The translations under genes were made by a program, and so were the position numbers. From Pelobates cultripes (lineage: Eukaryota; Chordata; Amphibia; Anura; Pelobatidae), in NCBI GenBank assembly GCA_933207985.1, contig OW240921.1, forward strand, positions 93,126,972 through 93,190,971: DNA of 64,000 nt, written 5' to 3'. The notes below the pieces were generated by a model, which worked only from the letters and a program-made list of their open reading frames with translations, did no database searches and was not told where the DNA came from. Every line of letters starts with the position of its first letter. The first letter of the stretch is position 1. This document shows, one piece after another, positions 55,006-64,000 of the stretch.

Positions 55006-55362
55006 TATCTTTTTATCAGGAATTATGTACATACTAGGAATTATCTATAGATACAATAGAAAAATCTCTAATAAATTATAGAAAGGGAGGAAATCATTGT
55101 TTTTAATGGTTTATCCTATAAGGACATGACTCGAGTACCATCGAGTACACAAGGAGAGTCTGGGCGGTTTAATATTTTTTTAAGTTTTCGGAAGAGAAGT
55201 ATATCTGTTACATAATATGTCAGTTCTTTTAAAAATACCAGGTCTTATTGTAATCTCCCACTCTGTATCTTTGCTCTACAATATCTTAATGTTTTGTGAC
55301 TGTGAAAGATTTTCTGTTCTGTGTCTAGTTTGTCAATTATTCTTCTCAATATTTTCTGACAG

Positions 55363-55431
55363 ATGCTGAGGTTCGAAAGGTATGATGCTGGTGCTGACTG
55401 GTAGTCCTTTGGTGTCATCTTGTATAAGATG
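55363..55431 (+). pseudogene. Kinase pseudogene exon 7, first part (cut by a LINE)
   Basis: It follows ATTTTCTGACAG. MLRFERYDAGADW, then TAG (55402-55404), then SFGVILYKM is kinase subdomain IX (usual DWWSFG). The next base begins the LINE. The same frame resumes at 58365. Confidence 0.82.
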
Positions 55432-56335
55432 TCAAACTACCCTAATTGCATTCTACGAAGAAGTAAGTAGAAGTATAGATCAGGGTGTTGCAGTGGATGT
55501 GATCTACTTGGATTTTGCCAAGGCATTTGATACAGTTCCTCACAATAGATTAGTCTTCAAACTAAAAGAAATTGGTCTAGATGAATATTCTTGTTCTTGG
55601 GTAGAACATTGGCTTAAGGATAGAGTACAACGAGTTGTCATTAATGGTACATTTTCAAGCTGGACAAAAGTGGTAAGTGGTGTCCCTCAGGGTTCTGTTT
55701 TGGGACCGCTTCTATTTAACATATTTATAAATGATCTTGAAATGGGCATTGAAAGCCATGTATCAGTGTTTGCAGATGGCACAAAACTTTGTAAAGTAAT
55801 AAAATGTGAGCAGGATATTGGCTTTCTGCAGAGGGATTTGGATAGATTGGGGGACTGGGCACTAAAATGGCAGATGAAATTTAACGTAGAGAAATGAAAA
55901 ATTATGCACTTCAGGGTTAAGAATGCACAAGCAATTTACACCCTTAATGGTAGTGAACTAGGGATAACCACACACGAGAAGGATTTGGGAATTGTTATAG
56001 ACAACAAATTAGGCAGCAATATGCAATCTCAATCTGCCGTTGCTAAGGCCAGTAAGGTTTTGTCACGTATAAATAGGAGCATAAATTCTCAAGATGAAAA
56101 TATAATTTTGCCTCTTTATAAATCGCTGGTAAGACCACACCTTGAATATGCTGTGCAATTTTGGGCACCTGTTCTAAAGAAAGATATCATGGCACTAGAA
56201 AAAGTGCAGACACGAGCTACAAAATTGATAAAACAAATGGAGCATTTTAGTTATGAAGAAAGGTTAAAAAATTTTAATCTCTTTAGTTTGGAAAAAACGG
56301 CACCTGAGAGGGGATATGATAACTTTATACAAATA

Positions 56336-57897
56336 CAGGGAGTGCAGAATTATTAGGCAAATTAGTATTTTGACCACATCATCCTCTTTATGCATGTTGT
56401 CTTACTCCAAGCTGTATAGGCTCGAAAGCCTACTACCAATTAAGCATATTAGGTGATGTGCATCTCTGTAATGAGAAGGGGTGTGGTCTAATGACATCAA
56501 CACCCTATATCAGGTGTGCATAATTATTAGGCAACTTCCTTTCCTTTGGCAAAATGGGTCAAAAGAAGGACTTGACAGGCTCAGAAAAGTCAAAAATAGT
56601 GAGATATCTTGCAGAGGGATGCAGCACTCTTAAAATTGCAAAGCTTCTGAAGCGTGATCATCGAACAATCAAGCGTTTCATTCAAAATAGTCAACAGGGT
56701 CGCAAGAAGCGTGTGGAAAAACCAAGGCGCAAAATAACTGCCCATGAAATGAGAAAAGTCAAGCGTGCAGCTGCCACGATGCCACTTGCCACCAGTTTGG
56801 CCATATTTCAGAGCTACAACATCACTGGAGTGCCCAAAAGCACAAGGTGTGCAATACTCAGAGACATGGCCAAGGTAAGAAAGGCTGAAAGACGACCACC
56901 ACTGAACAAGACACACAAGCTGAAACGTCAAGACTGGGCCAGAAATATCTCAAGACTGATTTTTCTAAGGTTTTATGGACTGATGAAATGAGAGTGAGTC
57001 TTGATGGGCCAGATGGATGGGCCCGTGGCTGGATTGGTAAAGGGCAGAGAGCTCCAGTCCGACTCAGACACCAGCAAGGTGGAGGTGGAGTACTGGTTTG
57101 GGCTGGTATCATCAAAGATGAGCTTGTGGGGCCTTTTCGGGTTGAGGATGGAGTCAAGCTCAACTCCCAGTCCTACTGCCAGTTCCTGGAAGACACCTTC
57201 TTCAAGCAGTGGTACAGGAAGAAGTCTGCATCCTTCAAGAAAAACATGATTTTCATGCAGGACAATGCTCCATCACACGCGTCCAAGTACTCCACAGCGT
57301 GGCTGGCAAGAAATGGTATAAAAGAAGAAAATCTAATGACATGGCCTCCTTGTTCACCTGATCTGAACCCCATTGAGAACCTGTGGTCCATCATCAAATG
57401 TGAGATTTACAAGGAGGGAAAACAGTACACCTCTCTGAACAGTGTCTGGGAGGCTGTGGTTGCTGCTGCACGCAATGTTGATGGTGAACAGATCAAAACA
57501 CTGACAGAATCCATGGATGTCAGGCTTTTGAGTGTCCTTGCAAAGAAAGGTGGCTATATTGGTCACTGATTTGTTTTTGTTTTGTTTTTGAATGTCAGAA
57601 ATGTATATTTGTGAATGTTGAGATGTTATATTGGTTTCACTGGTAATAATAAATAATTGAAATGGGTATATATTTGTTTTTTGTTAAGTTGCCTAATAAT
57701 TATGCACAGTAATAGTCACCTGCACACACAGATATCCCCCTAACATAGCTGAAACTAAAAACAAACTAAAAACTACTTCCAAAAATATTCAGCTTTGATA
57801 TTAATGAGTTTTTTGGGTTCATTGAGAACATGGTTGTTGTTCAATAATAAAATTAATCCTCAAAAATACAACTTGCCTAATAATTCTGCACTCCCTG
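56336..57897 (+). mobile_element. Tc1-like DD37E transposon, copy B (1,562 bp, complete ends)
   Basis: Terminal inverted repeats CAGGGAGTGCAGAATTATTA with GGCAA (left) and TTGCCTAATAATTCTGCACT with CCCTG (right) are flanked by TA at 56334-56335 and 57898-57899. The size and one transposase ORF are normal for the superfamily. It is inserted in the L2/CR1-type LINE. The sequence is almost identical to copy A at 37303-38565, so the family moved recently. Confidence 0.95.
56554..57569 (+). pseudogene. Tc1-like (DD37E) transposase with a single 1-bp deletion
   Basis: The transposase cuts and pastes the element at TA sites. The N-terminal paired-type HTH part (MGQKKDLTGSEKSKIVRYLA to KRQDW) is open from ATG 56554. 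One A is missing near 56940-56942 compared with copy A (GGGCCAGAAA versus GAGCCAAGAAA), which shifts the frame. The catalytic domain continues in another frame to TGA at 57567-57569. Catalytic residues are D of TDEM, D of MQDNAPSH and E of NPIENLW; 37 residues lie between the last two, hence DD37E. Apart from the shift no stop is seen, so it is very nearly intact. Confidence 0.93.
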
Positions 57898-58364
57898 TAT
57901 ATTCGAGGCCAGTATAAACCATTATCTGGAAATCTATTCATAAACAGGGCTATACATAGGACACAAGGTCACACATTTAGGCTGGAAGAGAGGAGATTTC
58001 ATCTAAGGCAAAGAAAAGGTTTTTTTACAGTAAGAGCAATAAGGATATGGAATTCTCTGCCTGAAGAGGTGGTTTTGTCAGAGTCTATACAGATGTTTAA
58101 ACTGCAATTGGATAAATACTTGCAAAAACATAACATACAGGGATATCATTTCTAATTAGTGGGGTAATAGCTGCTTGATCCAAGGAGACATCTGACTGCT
58201 ATTTTGCGGTCAAGAAGGAATTTTTTCCTTGTTTGTTGCAAAATTGGAAGCGCTTCAGACTGGGTTTTTTGCCTTCTTTTGGATCAATAGCAAAAAACAT
58301 ATGTGAGGAAGGCTGAACTTGATGGACGCAAGTCTCTTTTCAGCTATGTAACTATGTAACTATG

Positions 58365-58463
58365 ATTACAGGGCATGATGCCTTTGATGGCAGTGTTTCA
58401 GATGAAGATACACCAAGTTATCCAGCAGATCTCAGCCCTGAGGAACGAGATATCTTAGAAAGG
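58365..58463 (+). pseudogene. Kinase pseudogene exon 7, second part
   Basis: Directly after the LINE tail the frame reads ITGHDAFDGSVSDEDTPSYP then ADLSPEERDILER. This continues the first part (YKM-ITGHDAF) as in the ...EMxTGxxPF region of AGC kinases. The donor GTGGGT at 58464 is weak. Confidence 0.8.
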
Positions 58464-58545
58464 GTGGGTTCGATTGTAGGTTATAGGATAATATCATGAA
58501 AAAGGAAGATATGAATTATTAAATTTATTATATCCTAAAAAGCCT

Positions 58546-58760
58546 TAAAAGGACACTATAGTACCAGAACAACTACAGCTTAATGTAATCGTTCTGGTGT
58601 CTATAGCCCATACCTGCAGGCTTTTTACAGAAAAAAAGCAGTGTTTACATTACAGTCTAGGAACACCTCTAGTGGCAACTCCTCAAATAGCCACTAGAGG
58701 TACTTGTTCAGTGCTGCACAGTGAGTGTGCAAACCTATTACCCCCCCTTCCAGTGTGTGC
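58546..58760. mobile_element. TTAA-ended MITE fragment (T2-like)
   Basis: It starts TTAAAAGGACACTATAGTAC with CAGAACAACTACAGCTTAAT, as in the copies at 44733 and 54304. The internal inverted pair CACCTCTAGTGGC/GCCACTAGAGGT is also shared. No clear 3' end. It lies where a kinase C-lobe exon would be expected. Confidence 0.55.
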
Positions 58761-58966
58761 ACAGTAAGTACATGAATACAATTCAGAACTGTCACTTGTG
58801 GGGTCCTATATTTTTGAAAAGACCTTCCTCTGCTTGAATGGTTTTACTTTAAGAGAACTCTGAGCTCCAAATTGTGTTGAGTTAAAGTTAGTGGGGGCAT
58901 GGCAAGATGTTTGCCTAACATATACTATCATCATTGTTTATATCTTTTGTATATATACATCATCAG

Positions 58967-59196
58967 AGAGTTTAGAAGAATCTGGGAGCACAGAGCTCGA
59001 ATTATCTTCTGATGAGTCTTCAGAGGAATCTCTTGATTCAGAAGATCAAAGGCTTTTTGATGGGTTCAGTTACATCAACCCCAAATGGATTGATTTAGCC
59101 ATGTTTCCTGCAGCCCAATCTGCAGAAATATCAACAGGAGGAGGATCATCTGTTGGACCTGCACCTTCTCCCCTGCAACTGGAGACAACAACTTAA
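58967..59196 (+). pseudogene. Kinase pseudogene C-tail exon
   Basis: The likely acceptor is ACATCATCAG (ending 58966). An acidic Ser-rich stretch (SSDESSEESLDSED) leads to FDGFSYINPKWIDLA, matching the PKC hydrophobic-motif region, then a Ser/Gly/Pro tail ending at TAA 59194-59196. The exon for the RLG..HPFF part of the C-lobe is missing upstream. The end overlaps the first unit of the tandem array. Confidence 0.7.
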
Positions 59197-60700
59197 GCAA
59201 TGTCATCTGCAGTGGGAGCAAAGGAAAGGAAGAGAGAGTGACAGAGTGAGTCAGAATTCACTATAAAAAAGAAAAGAAAATCTGAACTGACTGAACCAAC
59301 ACCAGGACCTTCTCATCAGACATTTGGCATAGGAAAAACATCACCTACCACCATGCAAAAGGTATGAAAATAAAGATGTTATTAGCATTGCTTCAATTAG
59401 TTAGAACCATGGACTTTCTAATATAAATAACTAAAAATATTTTAAAACTTGAGGCTGAAATCTTGGACGTTTCTTTTGATATTTAATCAGGATATTGTCC
59501 AATAAAGACCCAAATGAACAATCTGAAATTTAAGGTTATTTTTTTTTTGTTTATTGTGGCTGGTTTAAAGCAGTGAGAGCCAATCAAGGGAAAAGGGAGA
59601 GAGAGGGTGAGTCAGAATTAGCTCCAAAAAAGAAAAGAGATTTTAAACTGGACGAACCAACACCAGGACCTTCTCAGGAGACATTTGGCATAGGAAGAAC
59701 TACACCTACCACCATGGAAAATGTACGAAAATCAGGTGTTATTAGCAATGACTCAATAAATTGGTATCCTGGACATTCTAATATGAATACCTCAATATAT
59801 TTCAAAACTTGACCCTGAAATCTTGGACATTTGTTTTGATGTATAATCAGCATAGTGTCCAACAAAGACTCAAAAAGACAATCTAAAATTGAAGGGGTTT
59901 TTTGTGTTTATTCCCTGCAGCAGGAGACAACAATCACAGGTGTGTCAGCTGCAGTGAGAAGCAAGAAAAGGAAGAGAGAGAGTGAGTCCGAATTTGCACC
60001 AAAAAAGAAAAAGAGAATCTGAACTGGACGAGCCAACAACAGGGCCTTCTCAGTGGCACTGGAAAAACATCACCTAACACCATGCAAAAGGTACAAAATC
60101 AGGTCTTATTAGCAATACATTTTCTAATATGAAAAACTAAATATATTTTAAAGCTTGGCGTTTGTTTTGAAGTGTAGTCAGGATAGTGTCCAATAAAGAC
60201 CCAAATGACCAACCTAAAACTGACTTTTTCTTGTTTATTGTAAAAGCTTTCCCCTTCTACCCTTTAACAGGAGACAACAGTATCAGGAGTGCCATCTGCA
60301 GTGACAGACAATAAAAGTAAGACAAAGCAGAAAGAGAACCAGAGTGAGTTGGAATTCACTCCACAAAAGAAAAGTAAAATCTGAACTGGCCGAGCAGGAC
60401 CTTCTCAGGAGACATCAGGCGTAGAAAGAACATCCAATATTACCATGCAAAAGGTACAAAAATAAGATGTTATTAGCATTGCTTCAATAATTTGAATCCT
60501 GGGCTTATTAATATAAATAACTAAAAATATTTCAAAACTTGACCGTGAAATCTTGCACGTTTGTTTTGATATGTAATCAGGATACTGTCTAATAAAGACC
60601 CAAATATGAAATTGACGGGTTTTGCTTTTCATTGTAGACGGTTTGCAGTAAATCTCATCCCCTCGGAGCTCTGGCATCAGGTAGAACACAAGATGGGAGT
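59184..60700 (+). repeat. Fourfold tandem array of an exon-plus-intron unit (about 350-375 bp each)
   Basis: Each unit has an exon-like part and an intron-like part. The exon part includes AGGAGACAACA, a Lys/Arg-rich segment (AAAAAAGAAAAG), and CCAACACCAGGACCTTCTCA, ending ACCACCATGCAAAAG before GTAT or GTAC. The intron part includes TTGTTTTGATATGTAATCAG and CAATAAAGACCCAAATG, then a T-rich tract and an AG. Exon parts lie near 59184-59367, 59570-59727, 59930-60090 and 60271-60452. The best frame reads KKKRDFKLDEPTPGPSQETF then GIGRTTPTTM. Some units have frameshifts or stops (for example AATCTGA), so the array is decaying along with the kinase pseudogene. Confidence 0.8.
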
Positions 60701-60934
60701 GGGCTGGTATAGAATTATTTCCATTCCTGATTTTATTCTCAATTATTATATTAATTGGTCGAATATAATTTAATGATAAATAGTATGTAATGTCAGTTTT
60801 TAAACTTTTTATTGAAGGTAAAGTTCTGCTGACTTAGCAGTAGGGATTCTAGTAGATCAGGATTTGCTGGATAAACATCTATAAAATACCATGCAGTTTA
60901 ATACCAAACTATTATAACTGCTGTCTAATACATA

Positions 60935-61188
60935 GGCCTCCATTTAATATTTTTAGATTTACAATTTTTAATATTTTAGATTTACAAATGATTTAATATT
61001 TTGGATAAACTTTTAAATTAATATTATGACAAATATTAATATTTTGATATTTTTCAACATCTAAATTATATTTTCTTATGTATGATATATTTTTTATCTT
61101 TTAATGTTGAAAAATATAATAATTTTAAAAGTTTATCTAAAAATATTAAATAATTTGGAAAATTATCCAACAATATTAAATCGAGGCC
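60935..61188. mobile_element. AT-rich MITE, copy 2
   Basis: The ends GGCCTCCATTTAATATTTTT and TATCCAACAATATTAAATCG with AGGCC are inverted repeats around an A/T-rich, self-complementary interior. It is the same family as 35786-36014. Confidence 0.7.
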
Positions 61189-61199
61189 ATAGTTAGGCA

Positions 61200-62480
61200 T
61201 GATATTGACTGTTCTATTTTTAATTAATTGTCTTCCAATTCACCAGAGGCAGAATTTCCAGGAAAGTCATCTACACTGAGTGCAAAGAAAATGAGAAAAA
61301 AAGAGTTTAAAGTGCAAAGAGTGGAACAGAATTTATAAATAAAAAATATATATCTGAAAAAATGGAGATGTTTTACTATTAAAAAGTATTATCATGGGTT
61401 GGGGTGGACCTGACTGGGAAACAGTAGACACATGCTACACGAGCCCCTGAGCAAAGTCTGACAAATAAGCTTATATACCAGCCATTTTACAGTTTTACAC
61501 CGCAAAACATATGTTACCACACAATGGAGATCCGGGTGACTCGTCTGTACTTTACTGACCCAGGAAAACGTCTCTACACTATTTGCAGCCTTCAAGCGGC
61601 GTTGGAAAGATGGCAACTCTCCAGATGCCGCATCTTGCTACACACTGAAGACTTCTGCATTCTCCCACCCGTCCTTTGGTCTCCACTAGTGTGCCAACCT
61701 AAGATGGCTGAGAAACTCAGAAAACTCCAGCGGGTCAAACACTCAAGGCCACTTTTCCAAGATGACTGCCGCAGCGTTCTGGGCCTTCCACGATGAGCTC
61801 ATTACACAGGCCTTTGAGCGACTGTGGGTGCGATTCCTGGCTAAATTGAGCCACCAAGCTATGAAAAGTGTGGAGAAGGAAAGTACAAAACAGCCACACG
61901 CTGGCAGAACCCCTGACCCAAAACCTGCTGGATCTCACCAGATCATGACACCTATAGCGAGACAGTGGAGACGGAGTCATATGCCTTGTTCTAGACAGCT
62001 CTACCCTACAGGCTGCCGCTGTCTTCCTAGGCCTCAGACCATCTGGGAACGACTTCATCTGAGCAGCTCACACACTGGGGAGGATGGGAGACCCCGGGTA
62101 CACATTCGGGTCGCAGATAGCAATAAGACCAGTGGGCAGCAAGCTCTGGACTGCAATGGTGCCTGAGGCTGGTGGGGCACCAGTGGCGCCACTAGGGGGG
62201 GGCCATGGCCCCCCCTACATCATGCTGTGCCCCTCTTTGGGCCCCCCCAAATGCCAGCAACTTGCTGGCCATGTGCTTAAATTATATTCCCTCGGGCTGT
62301 AACAGTGTGTGACAGCCCGAGGAAATGCAGGGGCTGGAGAGATGCTGGGGACGGAGGGAGCACTGACAGGCTCCCCGGCACAGACTCGGCCCCCAAACCA
62401 AGCCCCGCCAGACCATGCTGCTGCAGAAGATGGCTGTCTGACCTCCAGTGACAGGTAGACTTGGTGTGCATGGACTCAGC
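61200..62480. other. Region without recognised genes
   Basis: A short segment at 61244-61330 (CACCAG, then AGGCAGAATTTCCAGGAAAG and a Lys-rich frame) could be another decayed exon of the tandem type. 61490-62165 holds medium open frames with no domain and may be a repeat. At 62291-62324 CCTCGGGCTGT and ACAGCCCGAGG form a hairpin. Confidence 0.35.
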
Positions 62481-62547
62481 AGAGTCTGTGTGTGTGTGTG
62501 TGCATGGACTCAGCAGAGTCTGTGTGTGTGCATGGACTCAGCAGAGG

Positions 62548-62585
<38 letters not shown>

Positions 62586-62798
62586 ATGGACTTGGCAGTC
62601 TGTGTGTGTGTGCATGGACTCGGCAGTCTGTGTGTGTGTGTTTGTATGGACTCAGCAGTCTGTGTGTGTGTGTACATGGACTCAGCAGTCTGTCTGTGTG
62701 TGTGTGTGTGTGCATGGACTCAGCCGTCTGTGTGTGTGTGTGTGTGTGGACATAGGACATAGCAGTCTGTGTTTGTGTGTGTGTGTATGGACTCAAAA

Positions 62799-62832
<34 letters not shown>

Positions 62833-63062
62833 ATGGACTCAGTAGTCTGTGTGTGAGTTTGTATTTACTCAGCAGTCTGTGAGTGTGTATGGACTCAGCA
62901 GTCTGTGTGTGTATGGACGCAGCAGTCTGTGTGTGTGTGTGTGTGTGTGTATGGACTCAGCAGTCTGTGTGTGTGTGTGTATGGACTCAGCAGTCTGTGT
63001 GTGTGTGTGTGTATGGACTCAACAGTCTGTGTGTGTGTGTGTGTGTGTGTATGGACTCAGCA
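62480..63062. repeat. Minisatellite built on (TG)n plus ATGGACTCAGCAGTC
   Basis: About 18 units of (TG)n of variable length followed by (T/C)ATGGACTC(A/G)GCAGTC. All six frames are open over long parts, giving Cys/Val or Thr/His repeats that are not genes. Confidence 0.95.
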
Positions 63063-63372
63063 GTCTATCAATAATTAAACGTCCTGTGAGTTGTTGTGTA
63101 GGAAGGGCCCCAGTGCATTGCTTTGCCTGGGGGCCCTTAACTCTGTTAAAATGGTACTGCTTGTGTGTGTCAGTGAGCTTCTATTTAGTGAGCATGTGTG
63201 TGTCAGTGAGTTTGTCTTTAGTGAGCTTGTGTGTGTCCCTGAACTTCTTTGTAGTGAGCCTTCTGTTTATACAAGTGAGTTTGTCTGTAGTAAGCTTGTG
63301 TGTGAGTCAGAGAGTTTTGTCTGTCAGTAAGCCTATTTGCACATGTCAGTGAGCTTGTGTGCTTACTGTACT

Positions 63373-63432
63373 ATATATATATATATATATATAAATATAT
63401 ATATGTATATATATATATATATATAAATATAT
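63373..63432. repeat. (TA)n microsatellite
   Basis: TA dinucleotides interrupted by TAAATATATATATG. Confidence 0.9.
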
Positions 63433-63639
63433 AGACTTGTAGGAATGGCATACATTTTTTTTCCAGGGCTGCTTTGGATTCCCAGTTTGGCTCTGCCAGC
63501 GAGTGCACTTTACCGCTGAATCACCTGTGTGAGCTGCCGCACACTTTAGCCCTGTTACACGGGTCTGGGAGCTGCTGTTGACAGGTTCTAGTAGTCTAAA
63601 GATTGGGACATGGGGTATATGCTCAGCTATCTGTACAAT

Positions 63640-63855
63640 ACAGATCTGTGTGTATATAATATCCCGGGATAGTCAGTGCTTCCTGTATAGTGCTGCTCTC
63701 TGTATAATACAGGCCTGTGCCTGTATAATAACCCTGGACAGTCAGTGCTCCCTGTATAGTGCTGCTCTCTGTCTTGGGATATTATACAGCACTGACTGTC
63801 CCAATTTATTATACACACAACCCTGTATTATACAGAGAGCACTGACTGTCCAGGG
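63640..63855. repeat. Short-unit repeat cluster with inverted copies
   Basis: Motifs CAGTCAGTGCT(C/T)CCTGTATAGTG, CTGCTCTCTGTATAATACAG and GCCTGTG recur in direct order near 63650-63770. They recur in inverted order near 63775-63850 (CTGTATTATACAGAGAGCAC, GACTGTCC). Confidence 0.8.
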
Positions 63856-63950
63856 ATAGTAATTGATAGCTGTGCTGCAAAAATGTACTTGGAAATTTTT
63901 TTCAAATGTTGGCAACTATGGCACTGTATCAAGGGTAATGTGTATGTTTT

Positions 63951-64000
63951 TTAATAATCCCTGGTGGAAAATAATGAATCCTCCACCAGGGATTATTAAA
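63951..64000. repeat. Perfect hairpin at the window end
   Basis: TTAATAATCCCTGGTGGA and TCCACCAGGGATTATTAA pair over 18 bases around a ~13-base loop (63951-63999). It may be the terminus of an element that continues beyond the window. Confidence 0.7.

Larger units (their letters stand above)
55432..58140 (+). pseudogene. L2/CR1-type reverse transcriptase fragment, interrupted
   Basis: RT motifs are YLDFAKAFDTVPHNRL, SGVPQGSVLGPLLFN and FADG where active enzymes have (Y/F)ADD, so the second catalytic Asp is lost. TGA at 55895-55897 breaks the frame, which continues as IMHFRV. The C-terminal landmark LYKSLVRPHLEYAVQFW follows, then YEERLKNFNLFSLEK. The Tc1-like element cuts it near 56335; homology resumes at 57898 (RQRKGFFTVRAIRIWNSLPE, read from about 58000). 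Confidence 0.87.
55432..58364 (+). mobile_element. 5'-truncated L2/CR1-type LINE inserted in kinase exon 7
   Basis: The element begins inside its RT domain and ends in the short tandem tail GCTATGTAACTATGTAACTATG, typical of this clade. It splits the kinase reading frame exactly between Met 55429-55431 and Ile 58365-58367. The element is itself interrupted by the Tc1-like transposon 56336-57897; without that it is about 1.37 kb. Confidence 0.88.
49598..59196 (+). pseudogene. AGC-family (novel PKC-like) Ser/Thr kinase pseudogene
   Basis: Eight exon blocks can be placed: 49598-49727, 50781-50863, 51770-51940, 52057-52148, 52958-53020, 53165-53300, 55363-55431 plus 58365-58463, and about 58967-59196. 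Splice sites are AG/GT and phases fit from each block to the next as far as exon 7. Readable domains are a basic N-terminus, GEGNYGK glycine loop, VAVKIL lysine, FVMEYLNGGHLEQI hinge, HRDIKPEN catalytic loop, MAPE, DW.SFGVILYKM, and a C-tail FDGFSYINPKW resembling the hydrophobic motif of PKCs. Inactivating changes are TGA 51875, TGA 53007, TAG 55402, DFG changed to GFG, a LINE inserted in exon 7, and no exon for the end of the C-lobe. An intact kinase would phosphorylate Ser/Thr. It is closest to PKC delta/theta by memory of the family. Confidence 0.85.

Noticed and set aside
55382..55431. Start of the LINE ORF at 55382
   Set aside because: The first codons of that frame lie in the kinase exon read in another frame. 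The LINE itself starts at about 55432.
59573..59812. Independent small gene with a Lys-rich product
   Set aside because: It is one unit of the tandem exon array, repeated at 59184, 59930 and 60271.
62448..63352. Long open frames over the TG-rich minisatellite
   Set aside because: Several frames on both strands are open at once, as expected for a TG repeat; there is no domain.

Overview
The window is vertebrate nuclear DNA, most likely from a frog or toad (anuran amphibian). The genes have split exons with GT/AG splice sites, and there are no operons or ribosome-binding sites. The repeat content is typical of amphibians: an L1-clade LINE, Penelope-like elements with a GIY-YIG nuclease, a DIRS-type gag, an L2/CR1-type LINE, Tc1/mariner elements with DD37E spacing, several hAT elements with 8-bp target duplications, and TTAA-ended MITEs resembling the Xenopus T2 type. 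The species cannot be fixed from the sequence alone. One 100-N assembly gap lies at 37203-37302.

Layout. 1-942: CA and TA microsatellites, then intron-like sequence. 943-8081: a nearly intact 7.1-kb L1 with a 16-bp target duplication and a single stop codon inside ORF2. 8090-8520: an L2/CR1-type LINE tail. 9701-12514: the last three exons of an ENaC/degenerin sodium-channel subunit gene, with all splice sites, phases and the stop codon intact. 14231-16106: a hAT element stuffed with minisatellite and a 200-bp palindrome. 16115-19990: degraded DIRS-like gag on the minus strand beside an unclassified block. 23150-28761: two Penelope-like copies lying head to head, forming a 2.2-kb inverted repeat around a 1.17-kb spacer. 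30879-33728: another hAT element carrying a tRNA-like segment and a minisatellite.

36028-41469 is a nest. An ORF1-only L1 derivative (16-bp target duplication) is split by two hAT insertions, and one of these was entered in turn by a DD37E Tc1-like transposon. 42539-44248 holds a second non-autonomous L1-type element, on the minus strand. The three L1-type elements share a GC-rich 5' head, and each has a 16-bp duplication beginning AAAAA. They therefore look like an autonomous element and its passengers.

49598-59196 is a multi-exon AGC-family kinase gene (novel-PKC-like) that has become a pseudogene. Its splice sites and phases still join from exon to exon, but it has three in-frame stops, GFG in place of DFG, a missing C-lobe exon, and an L2/CR1-type LINE inserted inside exon 7. 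That LINE was later split by a second DD37E Tc1-like element. The pseudogene is followed by a fourfold tandem duplication of an exon-plus-intron unit encoding a Lys/Arg-rich segment (59184-60700). The rest is intergenic or intronic DNA with MITEs, dispersed repeats and minisatellites. Three palindromic repeats (near 35.0, 49.2 and 53.8-55.0 kb) carry hammerhead-ribozyme-like cores of the kind known from Penelope-like elements.

Only the sodium-channel exons look like functional host coding sequence. Nearly everything else is transposon-derived or decayed.
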